64,000 bases of DNA from Halomonas sp. 1513 (GTDB lineage: Bacteria > Pseudomonadota > Gammaproteobacteria > Pseudomonadales > Halomonadaceae), in assembly GCA_001971685.1 (NCBI GenBank), contig CP019326.1:310001-374000 (forward strand), given 5' to 3'. Positions within the stretch are counted from its first letter, which is position 1; each line of letters opens with the position of its first letter. The notes below the pieces were generated by a model. That model saw only the letters and a list, made by a program, of their open reading frames with translations. It had not been told where the DNA came from and searched no databases. A program made the position numbers and the translations under genes. This document shows positions 1 to 8,262 of the stretch, one piece after another.

Positions 1-1
1 G

Positions 2-1222
2 CTGTCTGTCTACGTGCATATCCCGTTCTGCAAGAGCCTCTGCTACTACTGTGCCTGCAACAAGATCATCACCCACAATACCGAGCGCGCCGCCGAGTAT
101 CTCGAATGGCTCAAGAAAGAGATCCGGGTGCAGGGAGCGCTATTCGAGGAATCGCGGCGCATGACCCAGCTGCATCTGGGTGGAGGCACACCGACCTACC
201 TGAGCAACGCCCAGCTCGGCGAGCTGATGGCCGCGCTGGATGCGGCCTTCCACTTTGCCGAGCCTGCCCAGCGCGAGTTTTCCCTGGAGGTGGACCCGCG
301 CACCGTGACGCCCGAGCAGATCCATGAGCTTTACGCCCTGGGCTTCAATCGCCTCAGCTTCGGCGTGCAGGACTTCGACCGCGACGTGCAGGAAGCGGTG
401 AATCGGCTGCAGAGTGAGGAGCAGGTCATGGCGCTGGTTGAGGCCGCCCGTGACGCCGGCTTCCAGTCGGTGAGCGTCGACCTGATCTACGGCCTGCCGC
501 TGCAGACGGTGGCGAGTTTCGATACCACGCTGTCGAAGATCATTGCCCTGCGCCCGGACCGCATCGCCGCCTACAGCTACGCCCACCTGCCGGAGCTGTT
601 CAAGTCCCAGCGGATGATACGTCCCGAGGACATGCCGCCGCCGGAGCGCAAGTTGGAACTGCTGGAGCTGACCATAAAGCGCCTCACTGCCGCCGGCTAC
701 GTCTATATCGGCATGGACCACTTCGCCCTGCCCGACGACGAGCTGGCACTGGCCAGGGAGAACGGCACCCTTCAGCGCAACTTCCAGGGTTACTCCACCC
801 ACGCCGACTGCGACATGGTCGGGCTGGGCATCACCTCCATCGGCAAGGTCGGCGACAGCTACAGCCAGAACGTCAAAGAGACCGCCCAGTACCAGCATCG
901 CCTGGATCAGGGCCAGCTGCCGGTGTTCCGAGGCTACCGGCTCAGCGACGATGACCGGCTGCGCCGCGACGTGATCAATGCCCTGATGTGCCACAACCGC
1001 ATCGACTTCGCTGCCATCGAGGCCGTCCACGGCATCGTCTTCCGCGATTACTTCGCCGACGCCCTAGAGCAGCTGCAGGAGATGGCCGAAGACGGCCTAC
1101 TAGCGATCCGTGAAAATGAGATCGAGGTGCTACCCACCGGCCGTCTGATGATGCGCAACGCCGCCATGGCCTTCGATGCCTATCTGGCAAGCAGCAGTGG
1201 CCGCTACTCCCGCACCGTATAG
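2..1222 (+). CDS. hemN: Oxygen-independent coproporphyrinogen III oxidase, 5' end cut by window edge
   Basis: Radical-SAM enzyme that decarboxylates coproporphyrinogen III to protoporphyrinogen IX without oxygen, in the cytoplasmic haem pathway. The reading frame is open to the left edge and begins inside the conserved block LSVYVHIPFCKSLCYYC, so roughly the first 50 residues lie outside the window. The GTG at 14 is internal. Visible signatures are the CxxxCxxC 4Fe-4S motif (CKSLCYYC), the GGGTPTYL SAM-binding segment, the FNRLSFGVQDF block and IYGLPLQT, all collinear with E. coli HemN. The C-terminal HemN domain (RRDVINALMC) is complete. An oxygen-independent haem enzyme fits the anaerobic genes that follow. 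Assignment is very safe. Confidence 0.95.
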   Translation: MSVYVHIPFCKSLCYYCACNKIITHNTERAAEYLEWLKKEIRVQGALFEESRRMTQLHLGGGTPTYLSNAQLGELMAALDAAFHFAEPAQREFSLEVDPRTVTPEQIHELYALGFNRLSFGVQDFDRDVQEAVNRLQSEEQVMALVEAARDAGFQSVSVDLIYGLPLQTVASFDTTLSKIIALRPDRIAAYSYAHLPELFKSQRMIRPEDMPPPERKLELLELTIKRLTAAGYVYIGMDHFALPDDELALARENGTLQRNFQGYSTHADCDMVGLGITSIGKVGDSYSQNVKETAQYQHRLDQGQLPVFRGYRLSDDDRLRRDVINALMCHNRIDFAAIEAVHGIVFRDYFADALEQLQEMAEDGLLAIRENEIEVLPTGRLMMRNAAMAFDAYLASSSGRYSRTV

Positions 1223-1266
1223 TGGTCGCCCACGACACGACTGCGGGTGGCGATCTGCCCAGCGAA

Positions 1267-1280
1267 TTGATGCATGTCAG
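1267..1280. promoter_or_regulatory. Probable FNR/DNR-type box upstream of ubiT
   Basis: TTGAT-GCAT-GTCAG sits about 77 bp before the ubiT start. It matches the left half of the FNR/ANR/DNR consensus (TTGAT-N4-ATCAA) perfectly and shares the GTCA right half with the sites before ubiU and nnrS. Binding is inferred. Confidence 0.6.
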
Positions 1281-1356
1281 TGCAGCCGCGAAAACACCGG
1301 CCTAGGATGGGTGGGCTGGCGGCGTTGGCCGCGTAGATATCTTCAGGAGAGCCGTC

Positions 1357-1836
1357 ATGTCCCCGCCGTTACTGCCCCTGCCACGTCCGCCTGCACTGCC
1401 CCGTTTGATACGTAGCATTGACCCCCGAGTGCCACTGGTGGTCAAGCGCCAGTTGATCGAGCCAATGCTCAACCGAACCTTCGCCGTACCGCTGGCCGAG
1501 GGCGAGTTCGATGCGCTCGCAGGCCGCCGGATCTCGCTGCACGTCGAGGACCTGGGCGTGCAGCTGACCCTGACCCTCGAAGCGGAGCGCTTTCGGCTTA
1601 CCCAGGAGTCGGGCGAAGCCACCATTCGCGGCGGCTGGCGCGAGTTCCTGTGCCTGGCCACCCGGCGCCAGGACCCCGACGCCCTGTTCTTTCAGCGTCG
1701 CCTGGTGATCGAGGGTGACACCGAACTTGGGCTGATGGTCAAGAACCTGCTGGATGGCCGCGAGGAGGGGCTGGCCCAGGGACCTTTCGGCGATTGGCTG
1801 GCGCGCGTCGAGCGTCTGGCCTGCGCCGAGCGTTGA
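1357..1836 (+). CDS. ubiT: SCP2-domain ubiquinone biosynthesis accessory factor UbiT
   Basis: A 159-residue protein with an SCP2-type sterol/lipid carrier fold (residues about 40-140). It is the expected UbiT partner of the UbiU/UbiV pair encoded at 4849-6775. In E. coli these three proteins make ubiquinone without oxygen, UbiT probably carrying the lipid intermediate. Length and the segment VIEGDTELGLMVKNLLD fit the family (formerly YhbT). The ATG follows an AGGAG-like ribosome site at 1342-1346. Here ubiT is separated from ubiUV by the nrd genes on the opposite strand, but it has a matching FNR/DNR-type box. Family assignment is strong; the specific role is by homology and context. Confidence 0.85.
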   Translation: MSPPLLPLPRPPALPRLIRSIDPRVPLVVKRQLIEPMLNRTFAVPLAEGEFDALAGRRISLHVEDLGVQLTLTLEAERFRLTQESGEATIRGGWREFLCLATRRQDPDALFFQRRLVIEGDTELGLMVKNLLDGREEGLAQGPFGDWLARVERLACAER

Positions 1837-1921
1837 GCGATGCGACGTTTCCGCCCCTCGCTGGAGATCCCTGCATGAGCCCTTCCCCCAAGGGCACGGG
1901 GCGAGGTGAGCCGGCGTGATG

Positions 1922-2677
1922 TTAGTGGCGTAGGGTCAGCCTTTGAAAGTTGGGGCGCAGTTCGCTGACAAGCGCTTCTATCTCTGCGGTCGTCGGGGCG
2001 CCCGGCGCTGGCTCGGCGTAGCGCGCATCCAGGCACTGGCCGGCGCGGGCCAGCTGGATCGCGTAGTGGCTGGCGCCGCGCTCGGCGAGGTCCAGGGCCA
2101 GCCGGCGCAGGCGTTCCAGGTCGAAGTCGCGCCAGTGCACCGTGGTGCGACACTCGAGGGCAATGCCGCTGTTCAGCAGCAGCGCCAGGCTTTGCTCATG
2201 CGGGGTGGCCATGCCGCGGCGCCCGACGATGCGGTCGATGTCATCGGCCAGGCCCTTTACGTCCAGGCCTACCCAGTCGAGCCAGGGCAGCAGCGCCTGC
2301 AGGCGCCGCGGGTAGACACCGGCCGTATGTAGTCCGACCTTGAAGCCGAGCGCTCTGGCCCGCTCCACCGCGCCGGCGAGCTCGGCGTGCAGGGTGGGCT
2401 CACCGCCGCTGAAGACCACGCCCTCAAGCAGGCCCCGGCGGTTTCTCAGGAAGGCCTCGATCTCGTCCCACTCGCCGTGCTCGCCCCGACGTGAGGCGAG
2501 CATGCCGGGGTTGTGGCAGTAACCGCAGCGCAGCGGACAGCCCTGCAGGAAGACCACGCAGGCCAGGTGCTCGGGGTAGTCCAGGGTGGTCATCGGCGTC
2601 AGCCCGGCCACCGGCAGGCGAAGCGTCTCCTGGGCGCTGCCGGCAGAACGGCTGACGGGAGATTCGCTGGTGAGCAT
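1922..2677 (-). CDS. nrdG: Anaerobic ribonucleoside-triphosphate reductase activating protein
   Basis: Radical-SAM activase that installs the glycyl radical on class III ribonucleotide reductase. The CxxxCxxC motif is CPLRCGYC (residues about 50-57), followed by the SAM-binding GGEPTL. At 251 residues it belongs to the longer NrdG type found in pseudomonads and relatives, not the roughly 155-residue E. coli type. It is last in a minus-strand operon nrdD, glycyl-radical tail, nrdG. The first ~20 residues are poorly conserved, so an internal start such as the Met in GLTPMTTLDYP is possible. Confidence 0.9.
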   Translation of the reverse strand: MLTSESPVSRSAGSAQETLRLPVAGLTPMTTLDYPEHLACVVFLQGCPLRCGYCHNPGMLASRRGEHGEWDEIEAFLRNRRGLLEGVVFSGGEPTLHAELAGAVERARALGFKVGLHTAGVYPRRLQALLPWLDWVGLDVKGLADDIDRIVGRRGMATPHEQSLALLLNSGIALECRTTVHWRDFDLERLRRLALDLAERGASHYAIQLARAGQCLDARYAEPAPGAPTTAEIEALVSELRPNFQRLTLRH

Positions 2678-2734
2678 GGCAGGGACTCCCTGCCGGGCCC
2701 CGAGGGGGCCCGGCCTATCGAGGGTGTGGGGCAG

Positions 2735-2899
2735 CTAGCGGCGGCCGGTGGCTTCGCGGAAATGGCAGCGCTCGCGATGTTCGGCGCGTTTGCCGACGTT
2801 GAATTGGCTGACCGGGCGGTGATAGCCCATAACCCGGGTCCAGACCTCGCAGCGCTGGCGCTGTGCGGTGGGCAGGGAGGTGGTATCCATCTGACGCAT
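2735..2899 (-). CDS. Separate 54-residue glycyl-radical tail of class III ribonucleotide reductase
   Basis: A short gene between nrdD and nrdG on the same strand. It reads MRQMDTTSLPTAQRQRCEVW and continues with TRVMGYHRPVSQFN and GKRAEHRER. The RVxGY block followed by RPV-x2-[FW]N-x-GK is the C-terminal glycyl-radical loop of class III reductases, which is normally the last ~50 residues of NrdD. The main nrdD frame upstream (2940-4679) ends just after the zinc ribbon and has no such loop, so the catalytic radical appears to sit on this separate polypeptide. The ATG is preceded by an AGGAG (2903-2907, minus strand). It is 40 bp downstream of nrdD and 57 bp upstream of nrdG. Similar small ORFs are, from memory, annotated as anaerobic reductase in related genomes. 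Confidence 0.82.
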   Translation of the reverse strand: MRQMDTTSLPTAQRQRCEVWTRVMGYHRPVSQFNVGKRAEHRERCHFREATGRR

Positions 2900-2939
2900 A
2901 TCGTGCTCCTGGTTAGTTGGCAGGGGGAGAAAGCCTGCG

Positions 2940-4679
2940 TCAGGCCGTTGCCTCGGCCCGGCTGGCTTGTTGTGCCAGAAGCGCGTCGTCGCACTTCGGG
3001 CAGAACTCGTGTTCGCCGGCCAGGTAGCCGTGTACCGGGCAGATCGAAAAGGTGGGGGTGACGGTGATATAGGGCAGGCGGAAGCGCGACAGGGCGGTGT
3101 GCACCAGCTTGCGGCAGGCCGCGGCGCTGGAGAGCCGCTCGCGCATATACAGGTGCAGCACGGTGCCGCCGGTGTAGCGGGTCTGCAGCGGGTCCTGATG
3201 GATCAGCGCCTCGAAGGGGTCGTCGGTATGGCCCACCGGCAGCTGGCTGGAATTGGTGTAGTAGGGCGCCTCCGGCGTGCCCGCCTGCAGAATGCCGGGG
3301 AAGCGCTCGGCGTCGGCGCGGGCGAAGCGGTAGGTGGTGCCCTCCGCCGGCGTCGCCTCCAGGTTGTAGAGGTGGCCGGTCTGCTCCTGAAATTCCTGCA
3401 TCCGCCCGCGTACGTGGTCGAGCAGGTCCAGGGCCAGCTGCTGCCCCTCCGCGTCGGCGATATCGAAACGGCCATCGGAGAAGTTGCGCACCATCTCATT
3501 GAGGCCGTTCACCCCCAGGGTCGAGAAGTGGTTGCGCAGGGTGCCCAGGTAGCGCTGGCTGTAGGGGTAGAGCCCCTCGTCCATCCACTGCTGGATGCAT
3601 CCTCGCTTGAGCTCCAGGCTGTCGCGGCCCAGTGCCAGCAGCCGGTCAAGCTCGTGTAAAAGTCCCGCCTGGTCGCCGGCGAAGCGATAGCCCAGCCGCG
3701 CGCAGTTGACGGTTACCACGCCTAGCGAGCCGGTCTGCTCGGCGCTGCCGAACAGGCCGTTGCCGCGCTTGAGCAGCTCGGTGAGATCGAGCTGCAGGCG
3801 GCAGCACATGGAGCGCACCATGTGCGGCTCGAGGTCCGAGTTTAGGAAGTTCTGGAAGTAGGGCAGGCCGTACTTTGCGGTCAGCGCGAACAGCCGCTCG
3901 GCGTTGTCGCTCTCCCAGTCGAAGTCGGTGGTGATGTTGTAGGTGGGAATCGGGAAGGTGAACACTCGCCCGTGGCGGTCGCCCGCTTCCATCACTTCCA
4001 GGTAGGCGCGGTTGAGCAGGTCCATTTCGGCCTGCAGCTCGCCGTAGCTGAAGGGCTGCTCCTCGCCGCCGATGATCGGCACCTGGTCGCGCAGGTCCGC
4101 CGGGCACACCCAGTCGAAGGTGAGGTTGGTGAAGGGCGTTTGGCTGCCCCAGCGCGACGGCACGTTGAGGTTGTAGATGAACTCCTGCACCGCCTGCTTG
4201 ATCGCTTGGTAGTCCAGCCCGTCCTTGCGCACGTAGGGCGCCAGGTAGGTATCGAAGGAGCTGAAGGCCTGGGCGCCGGCCCACTCGTTCTGCAGGGTGC
4301 CGAGGAAGTTGACCATCTGCCCCAGGGCGCTGGTGAGATGGCGCGGCGGGGCGCTCTCGGCGCGGCCCGGTACGCCGTTGAAGCCTTCGATCAGCAGGGT
4401 GCGTAGCGACCAGCCGGCGCAGTAGCCGCCGAGCATGTCGAGGTCGTGGATATGCAGGTCACCCTCGCGGTGGGCAGTGCCCACCGCCGCCGGATAGACC
4501 TCGTCGAGCCAGTAGTTGGCGATCAGCTTGCCCGACACGTTGAGGATCAACCCGCCCAGGGAGTAGCCCTGGTTGGCGTTGGCGTGCACGCGCCAGTCGG
4601 CACGTTCGAGGTATTCATTGACGGTCGAGGCGACCTCGACGTGGCGCTTGCCGGCCTGACGGGTGGAGGGGCTAATCAC
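2940..4679 (-). CDS. nrdD: Class III (anaerobic) ribonucleoside-triphosphate reductase, main chain
   Basis: Reduces ribonucleoside triphosphates to deoxy forms under anaerobiosis. This chain is 579 residues, shorter than E. coli NrdD (about 710). It begins directly in the barrel domain (HVEVASTVNEYLERADW) with no N-terminal ATP-cone. Cysteines in MLGGYCAGWSL and SMCCRLQLDL are candidates for the active-site thiols. The chain ends with a zinc ribbon, CPVHGY and then CPKC, and lacks the RVxGY glycyl-radical loop, which is in the next gene (2735-2899). The start is GTG at 4679 after GGGAGAAAGC. An FNR-type box lies about 90 bp upstream. Identity is certain; the split architecture is discussed in the findings. 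Confidence 0.93.
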   Translation of the reverse strand: MISPSTRQAGKRHVEVASTVNEYLERADWRVHANANQGYSLGGLILNVSGKLIANYWLDEVYPAAVGTAHREGDLHIHDLDMLGGYCAGWSLRTLLIEGFNGVPGRAESAPPRHLTSALGQMVNFLGTLQNEWAGAQAFSSFDTYLAPYVRKDGLDYQAIKQAVQEFIYNLNVPSRWGSQTPFTNLTFDWVCPADLRDQVPIIGGEEQPFSYGELQAEMDLLNRAYLEVMEAGDRHGRVFTFPIPTYNITTDFDWESDNAERLFALTAKYGLPYFQNFLNSDLEPHMVRSMCCRLQLDLTELLKRGNGLFGSAEQTGSLGVVTVNCARLGYRFAGDQAGLLHELDRLLALGRDSLELKRGCIQQWMDEGLYPYSQRYLGTLRNHFSTLGVNGLNEMVRNFSDGRFDIADAEGQQLALDLLDHVRGRMQEFQEQTGHLYNLEATPAEGTTYRFARADAERFPGILQAGTPEAPYYTNSSQLPVGHTDDPFEALIHQDPLQTRYTGGTVLHLYMRERLSSAAACRKLVHTALSRFRLPYITVTPTFSICPVHGYLAGEHEFCPKCDDALLAQQASRAEATA

Positions 4680-4766
4680 CGCTTTCTCCCTATATATGGT
4701 ATATGCGTTTCTATTTGGCGCTATATATTGTGTTTTTAAGGCTAGTGCCTTCGATGGCGGGAGGAA

Positions 4767-4780
4767 ATGATCCAGATCAG
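4767..4780. promoter_or_regulatory. FNR/ANR-type box upstream of nrdD
   Basis: ATGAT-CCAG-ATCAG, a near-palindrome two mismatches from TTGAT-N4-ATCAA. It is about 90 bp upstream of the nrdD GTG and is read in that direction. It is the closest of the four boxes to the symmetric FNR consensus. Confidence 0.65.
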
Positions 4781-4812
4781 AAAACGGTGAATTGCCACCA
4801 TCGCAAACGACA

Positions 4813-4834
4813 AGCCCCGGCGGTTGGCGGGGCT
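4813..4834 (-). terminator. Probable terminator of ubiUV
   Basis: Inverted repeat AGCCCCG / CGGGGCT with an 8-base loop, 15 bp beyond the ubiV stop. On the minus strand it is followed by a short T-containing run (TTGTCGTTTG). The stem is good but the T tract is weak. Confidence 0.55.
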
Positions 4835-4848
4835 CGAATGGGTCCTGA

Positions 4849-5766
4849 TTAGCCGACGGGCAGGCGGGTGTTATCCATGCCCGGGCGGCCGTGCCAGTAG
4901 CCGTCGCAGACCTCGGCCTCGACCAGCGCCAGCGGATCGGCGGCGGGCAGCTCGCTGCGGCGGGCGGCGTCGAAGGCGGCGACGACTTCGGCCATGGCCT
5001 TGGCGCGGGGGCTCAGGCGCGCCACGGCGACGCCCATCGCGGCCATGTCGCTCACCTCGTGGCGCAGGTCCTGGCAGGCCCCCGAGAGGGTCTGGATGCC
5101 GTTCAGGGTGAACACCTCCTTCGATTCCTGGGAGCGCAGCGGCAGACCTTCGGGATACGTCTGGCAGACGAACTGGCAGCGATCCTTGGGCTTCTGGTGA
5201 CGCCGGGCGGTGAAGCAGCGCGACGACCAGGCCAGTGGCAGGTGGCCGTAGGCGAACACCTCGCAGGGTTGGTCTAGCCCCTCAGTGGCGCAGTCGGCAA
5301 GCAGCCGGGTGAGATCGTCGCGGGACATCTCCACCGGCGCCTGCCAGCGCTGCATCCCGGCGCGGGCCATCACGCCGATGGAAGCGGGGTTGTAGAGGTT
5401 CAGCGCAGCACCGGCGACGAAGGGCAGGCCGGCGGCAGAGAGGCGCTGCAGCGCGCTCTGGTCGTTGGCCTCGACGGTGAACTCGCCGTTGTCGCACAGC
5501 TTGCGCAGGTCGCGCAGGTCGGCTTCGGACTCGATCAGGGTCTGGCTGGCGATGACGACCTGCTTGCCGCTCTGGGCCAGTTCGCGGCCGATGCCGAGCC
5601 AGTCGTCGAGCTTCATGTCGCGGCGGCGCGAGCAGACGGACTCGCCGAGATAGACGATTTCCACCGGCCAGTCGGCGGCCTCGCGGTAGAAGTCGGCATA
5701 GCGCTCGCGGGTCCAGTAGAACAGCACCGGGCCCAGCGACAGCTGCAGGGTAGGGGAAGTCGACAT
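4849..5766 (-). CDS. ubiV: Ubiquinone biosynthesis protein UbiV (U32 family)
   Basis: One half of the UbiU-UbiV heterodimer, a 4Fe-4S protein complex needed for oxygen-independent hydroxylation steps of ubiquinone synthesis. The 305-residue chain has the U32 peptidase-like fold and the expected cysteines: VCSRRR near residue 45 and the later SSRCF / DRCQFVC group near residues 180-198. The tail GYWHGRPGM matches UbiV. It starts 13 bp after ubiU on the same strand, so the two form an operon, and a hairpin terminator follows. Under nitrate respiration ubiquinone remains a useful quinone, which explains its place beside nar. Confidence 0.9.
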   Translation of the reverse strand: MSTSPTLQLSLGPVLFYWTRERYADFYREAADWPVEIVYLGESVCSRRRDMKLDDWLGIGRELAQSGKQVVIASQTLIESEADLRDLRKLCDNGEFTVEANDQSALQRLSAAGLPFVAGAALNLYNPASIGVMARAGMQRWQAPVEMSRDDLTRLLADCATEGLDQPCEVFAYGHLPLAWSSRCFTARRHQKPKDRCQFVCQTYPEGLPLRSQESKEVFTLNGIQTLSGACQDLRHEVSDMAAMGVAVARLSPRAKAMAEVVAAFDAARRSELPAADPLALVEAEVCDGYWHGRPGMDNTRLPVG

Positions 5767-5779
5767 GACGTATCTGCTC

Positions 5780-6775
5780 CTATTTCCAGCGGCGTTCGTA
5801 GGCGCCCAGGGTGGTGGTGGCGCCTTCGGAGACCTCGCCGAGGCCGGCCATCCAGGCGGGGTCGGGGTGGAAGCGCTCGGGGGCTCGTTCGAGGCGGTCC
5901 AGCGCCTGGCGCCAGATCCCGGCTACCTTGGACACGTAGGCCGGGCTGCGCTGGCGGCCCTCGATCTTCACCGCGCTGATGCCGAGTTCGCGCAACTCGG
6001 GCAGCAGCTCCAGGGTGTTGAGGCTGGTGGGCTCCTCGATGGCGTGATAGATCTCGCCGCCGACCTCGAAGCGCCCCTTGCACAGGGTGGGGTAGCCGGC
6101 CCGCTCGCCCTCGCCGTAGCGGTCGATCAGCACGCCGTTGAGGCGTGATTCCAGCCCCTCAGGGGTTTCCTCCCAGCGCACATGGGCCGCCGGCGAGCAG
6201 ACGCCGCGGGTATTGGGCGACTCGCCGGTGAGGTAGGAGGAGAGGTAGCAGCGCCCTTCGGCCATGATGCACAGGCTGCCGAAGGCGAACACCTCGAGCT
6301 CCACCGGGCTCTGCTTGGCCAGGTCGCGCACCTGGGTGATGGAGAGCACCCGCGGCAGCACGGCGCGCTTGATGCCGAAATGGTCGTGGTAGAAGCGCAG
6401 GGCCTCGTGGCTGGTGGCCGAGCCCTGCACCGAGAGGTGGCGGGCGAGGTCGGGATGGCGCCGTGCGGCGTAGTCGAGCAGGCCCATGTCGGCCATGATC
6501 AGGGCGTCGACGCCAAGGTCCGCGGCCTGGTCCACGGCGCGGGTCCACTGCCCCCAGCCGTCGGGCTGCGGATAGGTGTTGATGGCGCAGAACACCCGCT
6601 TGCCGCGGGTGTGGGCGTAGTCGATGCCTTCGCGGGCACGCTTGTCGGTGAAGTTGAGGCCGGCGAACTGCCGGGCATTGGTGGCATTCTGGAAGCCGAA
6701 GTAGACGGCATCGGCTCCCTCATCCACGGCGCGCTTGAGGGCGGGCAGGCTGCCGGCGGGGCAGACGAGTTCCAT
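5780..6775 (-). CDS. ubiU: Ubiquinone biosynthesis protein UbiU (U32 family)
   Basis: Partner of UbiV in anaerobic ubiquinone synthesis. The 331-residue U32 protein starts MELVCPAGSLPALK, typical of YhbU/UbiU, and carries the cluster cysteines in FGSLCIMAEGRCYLS, TRGVCSP and TLCKGRF. It is first in the ubiUV operon. AGGAG-like sequence (AGGAGGCTCACC, minus strand) precedes the ATG at 6775, and a weak FNR/DNR-type box is about 60 bp further upstream. Confidence 0.9.
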   Translation of the reverse strand: MELVCPAGSLPALKRAVDEGADAVYFGFQNATNARQFAGLNFTDKRAREGIDYAHTRGKRVFCAINTYPQPDGWGQWTRAVDQAADLGVDALIMADMGLLDYAARRHPDLARHLSVQGSATSHEALRFYHDHFGIKRAVLPRVLSITQVRDLAKQSPVELEVFAFGSLCIMAEGRCYLSSYLTGESPNTRGVCSPAAHVRWEETPEGLESRLNGVLIDRYGEGERAGYPTLCKGRFEVGGEIYHAIEEPTSLNTLELLPELRELGISAVKIEGRQRSPAYVSKVAGIWRQALDRLERAPERFHPDPAWMAGLGEVSEGATTTLGAYERRWK

Positions 6776-6833
6776 GGTGAGCCTCCTGTCGTGGGAAACC
6801 CGACCATGCTAGTCGACTATCGAGGTCACGCTT

Positions 6834-6847
6834 TTGATACGCGTCAT
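6834..6847. promoter_or_regulatory. Candidate FNR/DNR-type box upstream of ubiU
   Basis: TTGAT-ACGC-GTCAT. The left half site is perfect and the right half deviates at two positions. It lies 59 bp before the ubiU start and shares the GTCA half with the boxes at 1267 and 8771. Confidence 0.45.
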
Positions 6848-6915
6848 GGCATGGCGAAATGGTCGAGGAATGAAGAGCTTGGCGCCCTGGTGAGCCAGGG
6901 CGCGCTTGCAGGCGT

Positions 6916-8085
6916 TCAGGCAGCGTCGAGGGGGCGAGAGGGGCCGAAGTGCTCGTGGTGGCGACGTTCGGCTGGTACGCCCAGCTCGGCCAGGGCCTTG
7001 TCGACGGCGCTCATGAAACCCTGGGGTCCCACGGTGTAGCAGCGTACGTTCTCCGGTAGCAGTCGCGCCAGCAGCGTGCGGTCGACCCGGCCGGTATGGT
7101 CGGCCTGGTCGCCGTGCTCGTGGACGCTCACCGTTTGCAGCTGTCCCGGGTGCGCCTCTGCCAGGGCCGCCACCTCATCGCGGAAGGCGTGGTGCTCGGC
7201 ATCCAGGGCGGCGTGCAGGTAGACCACCCGGCGGCCTTGAGCGAGTGCCTGGCGAGCCAAGGGTAGCATCGGCGTCTGGCCCACGCCGCCGGAAGCCAGC
7301 AGTAGGGGCTCGTCACCCTCGGCGAGGGTCAGGTCGCCGGCCGGTGGAAGCAGTTCCAGGGTATCGCCACGCGCCATTGCGTCGTGCAAGTGGCGGCTGG
7401 CGCGCCCCTGGGGCTCGCGCTTCACCGAGATGCGGTAGTGCCTGCCGTTGGGAACATCGGAGAGGCTGTAGTGGCGATACAGCGGCTTGCCGTCGATGGT
7501 CAACCTGACGCCAATGTACTGGCCTGGGGCGTGGTCGGCTACCGGGCCGCCGTCCACCGGCTCGAGCACGAAAGAGCGAATCACCGCACTCTCCTGCCGG
7601 GTCTCGGCGATGCGGAATTCGCGCGGGCCGCGCCAGCCGCCGCGACGCTGCTCGAACTCCTGGTAGCGGCGGTCCTCCAGCTCGATCAGCAGGCCGGCGA
7701 GCTCCTCGTAGAGGCTACTCCAGGCCGCGGCAATCTCTGGCGTGACAGCATCTCCCAGTACCTCGCCAATGGCCGCCATCAGGCACTCACCGACGATCGG
7801 GTACTGATCGGGCTGGATGTCGAGGGAGACATGCTTGCTGACCACCGTGGCCAGGGCGCCGCGGGCCTGCTGGGAGTCCTGGCGGAGCTGGACATAGGCC
7901 AGCACGGATCGCGCCAGTGCCCGGGGCTGGCCACCGTCCTGCTGGTGGGCCTGGTTGAACAGTGGCTCGACGTCCGGATAGCGCGCGAACATCAGCGGAT
8001 AGAAGCGGCGGGTGATGTCATCCAGATGGGCGGCAACCACCGGGGCTGTTTCCTCGATTAGCAGTTCCTGGTCACGACTGAGCAT
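6916..8085 (-). CDS. hmp: Flavohaemoglobin (nitric oxide dioxygenase)
   Basis: Converts NO to nitrate aerobically and reduces NO anaerobically, protecting the cytoplasm from nitrosative stress. Domains in order: globin (residues about 1-135, proximal-histidine region SKHVSLDI), FAD domain with RHYSLSD, and NAD domain with GGVGQTPML and the C-terminal EHFGP. The frame is open to 8160, but I place the start at ATG 8085 (MLSRDQELL). That is where Hmp homologues begin, and the longer version would run through the NsrR-like operator at 8121-8143. ATG 8106 is an alternative. Gene 389 residues. Confidence 0.93.
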   Translation of the reverse strand: MLSRDQELLIEETAPVVAAHLDDITRRFYPLMFARYPDVEPLFNQAHQQDGGQPRALARSVLAYVQLRQDSQQARGALATVVSKHVSLDIQPDQYPIVGECLMAAIGEVLGDAVTPEIAAAWSSLYEELAGLLIELEDRRYQEFEQRRGGWRGPREFRIAETRQESAVIRSFVLEPVDGGPVADHAPGQYIGVRLTIDGKPLYRHYSLSDVPNGRHYRISVKREPQGRASRHLHDAMARGDTLELLPPAGDLTLAEGDEPLLLASGGVGQTPMLPLARQALAQGRRVVYLHAALDAEHHAFRDEVAALAEAHPGQLQTVSVHEHGDQADHTGRVDRTLLARLLPENVRCYTVGPQGFMSAVDKALAELGVPAERRHHEHFGPSRPLDAA

Positions 8086-8120
8086 AGGGAGTAAGTCCTT
8101 GATCATGGGTCTTGATTTAT

Positions 8121-8143
8121 AACATTCATGTAAAATACATGTT
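8121..8143. promoter_or_regulatory. NsrR-like operator upstream of hmp
   Basis: A 23-bp imperfect palindrome with half sites AACATTCATGT and ACATGTT around a central AAAAT. By eye it matches most positions of the enterobacterial NsrR consensus (AAGATGYATTT-like half sites). It is 36 bp before the preferred hmp start. NsrR itself is not in the window. Confidence 0.7.
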
Positions 8144-8262
8144 ACTGTTCCGTCTGTCATGAGGCGAGCTGTCGCAGTTGGCCGAGATTGACACGTTCCA
8201 CCGCTGAAGCTTTCCCTCTAACCTGAGGGCGTCAGCCGAGCAATGAATCCCAAGGAGACTTC

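Noticed and set aside
140..1030. A 296-codon minus-strand frame opposite hemN
   Set aside because: Shadow of hemN codon bias; no recognisable domain or ribosome site.
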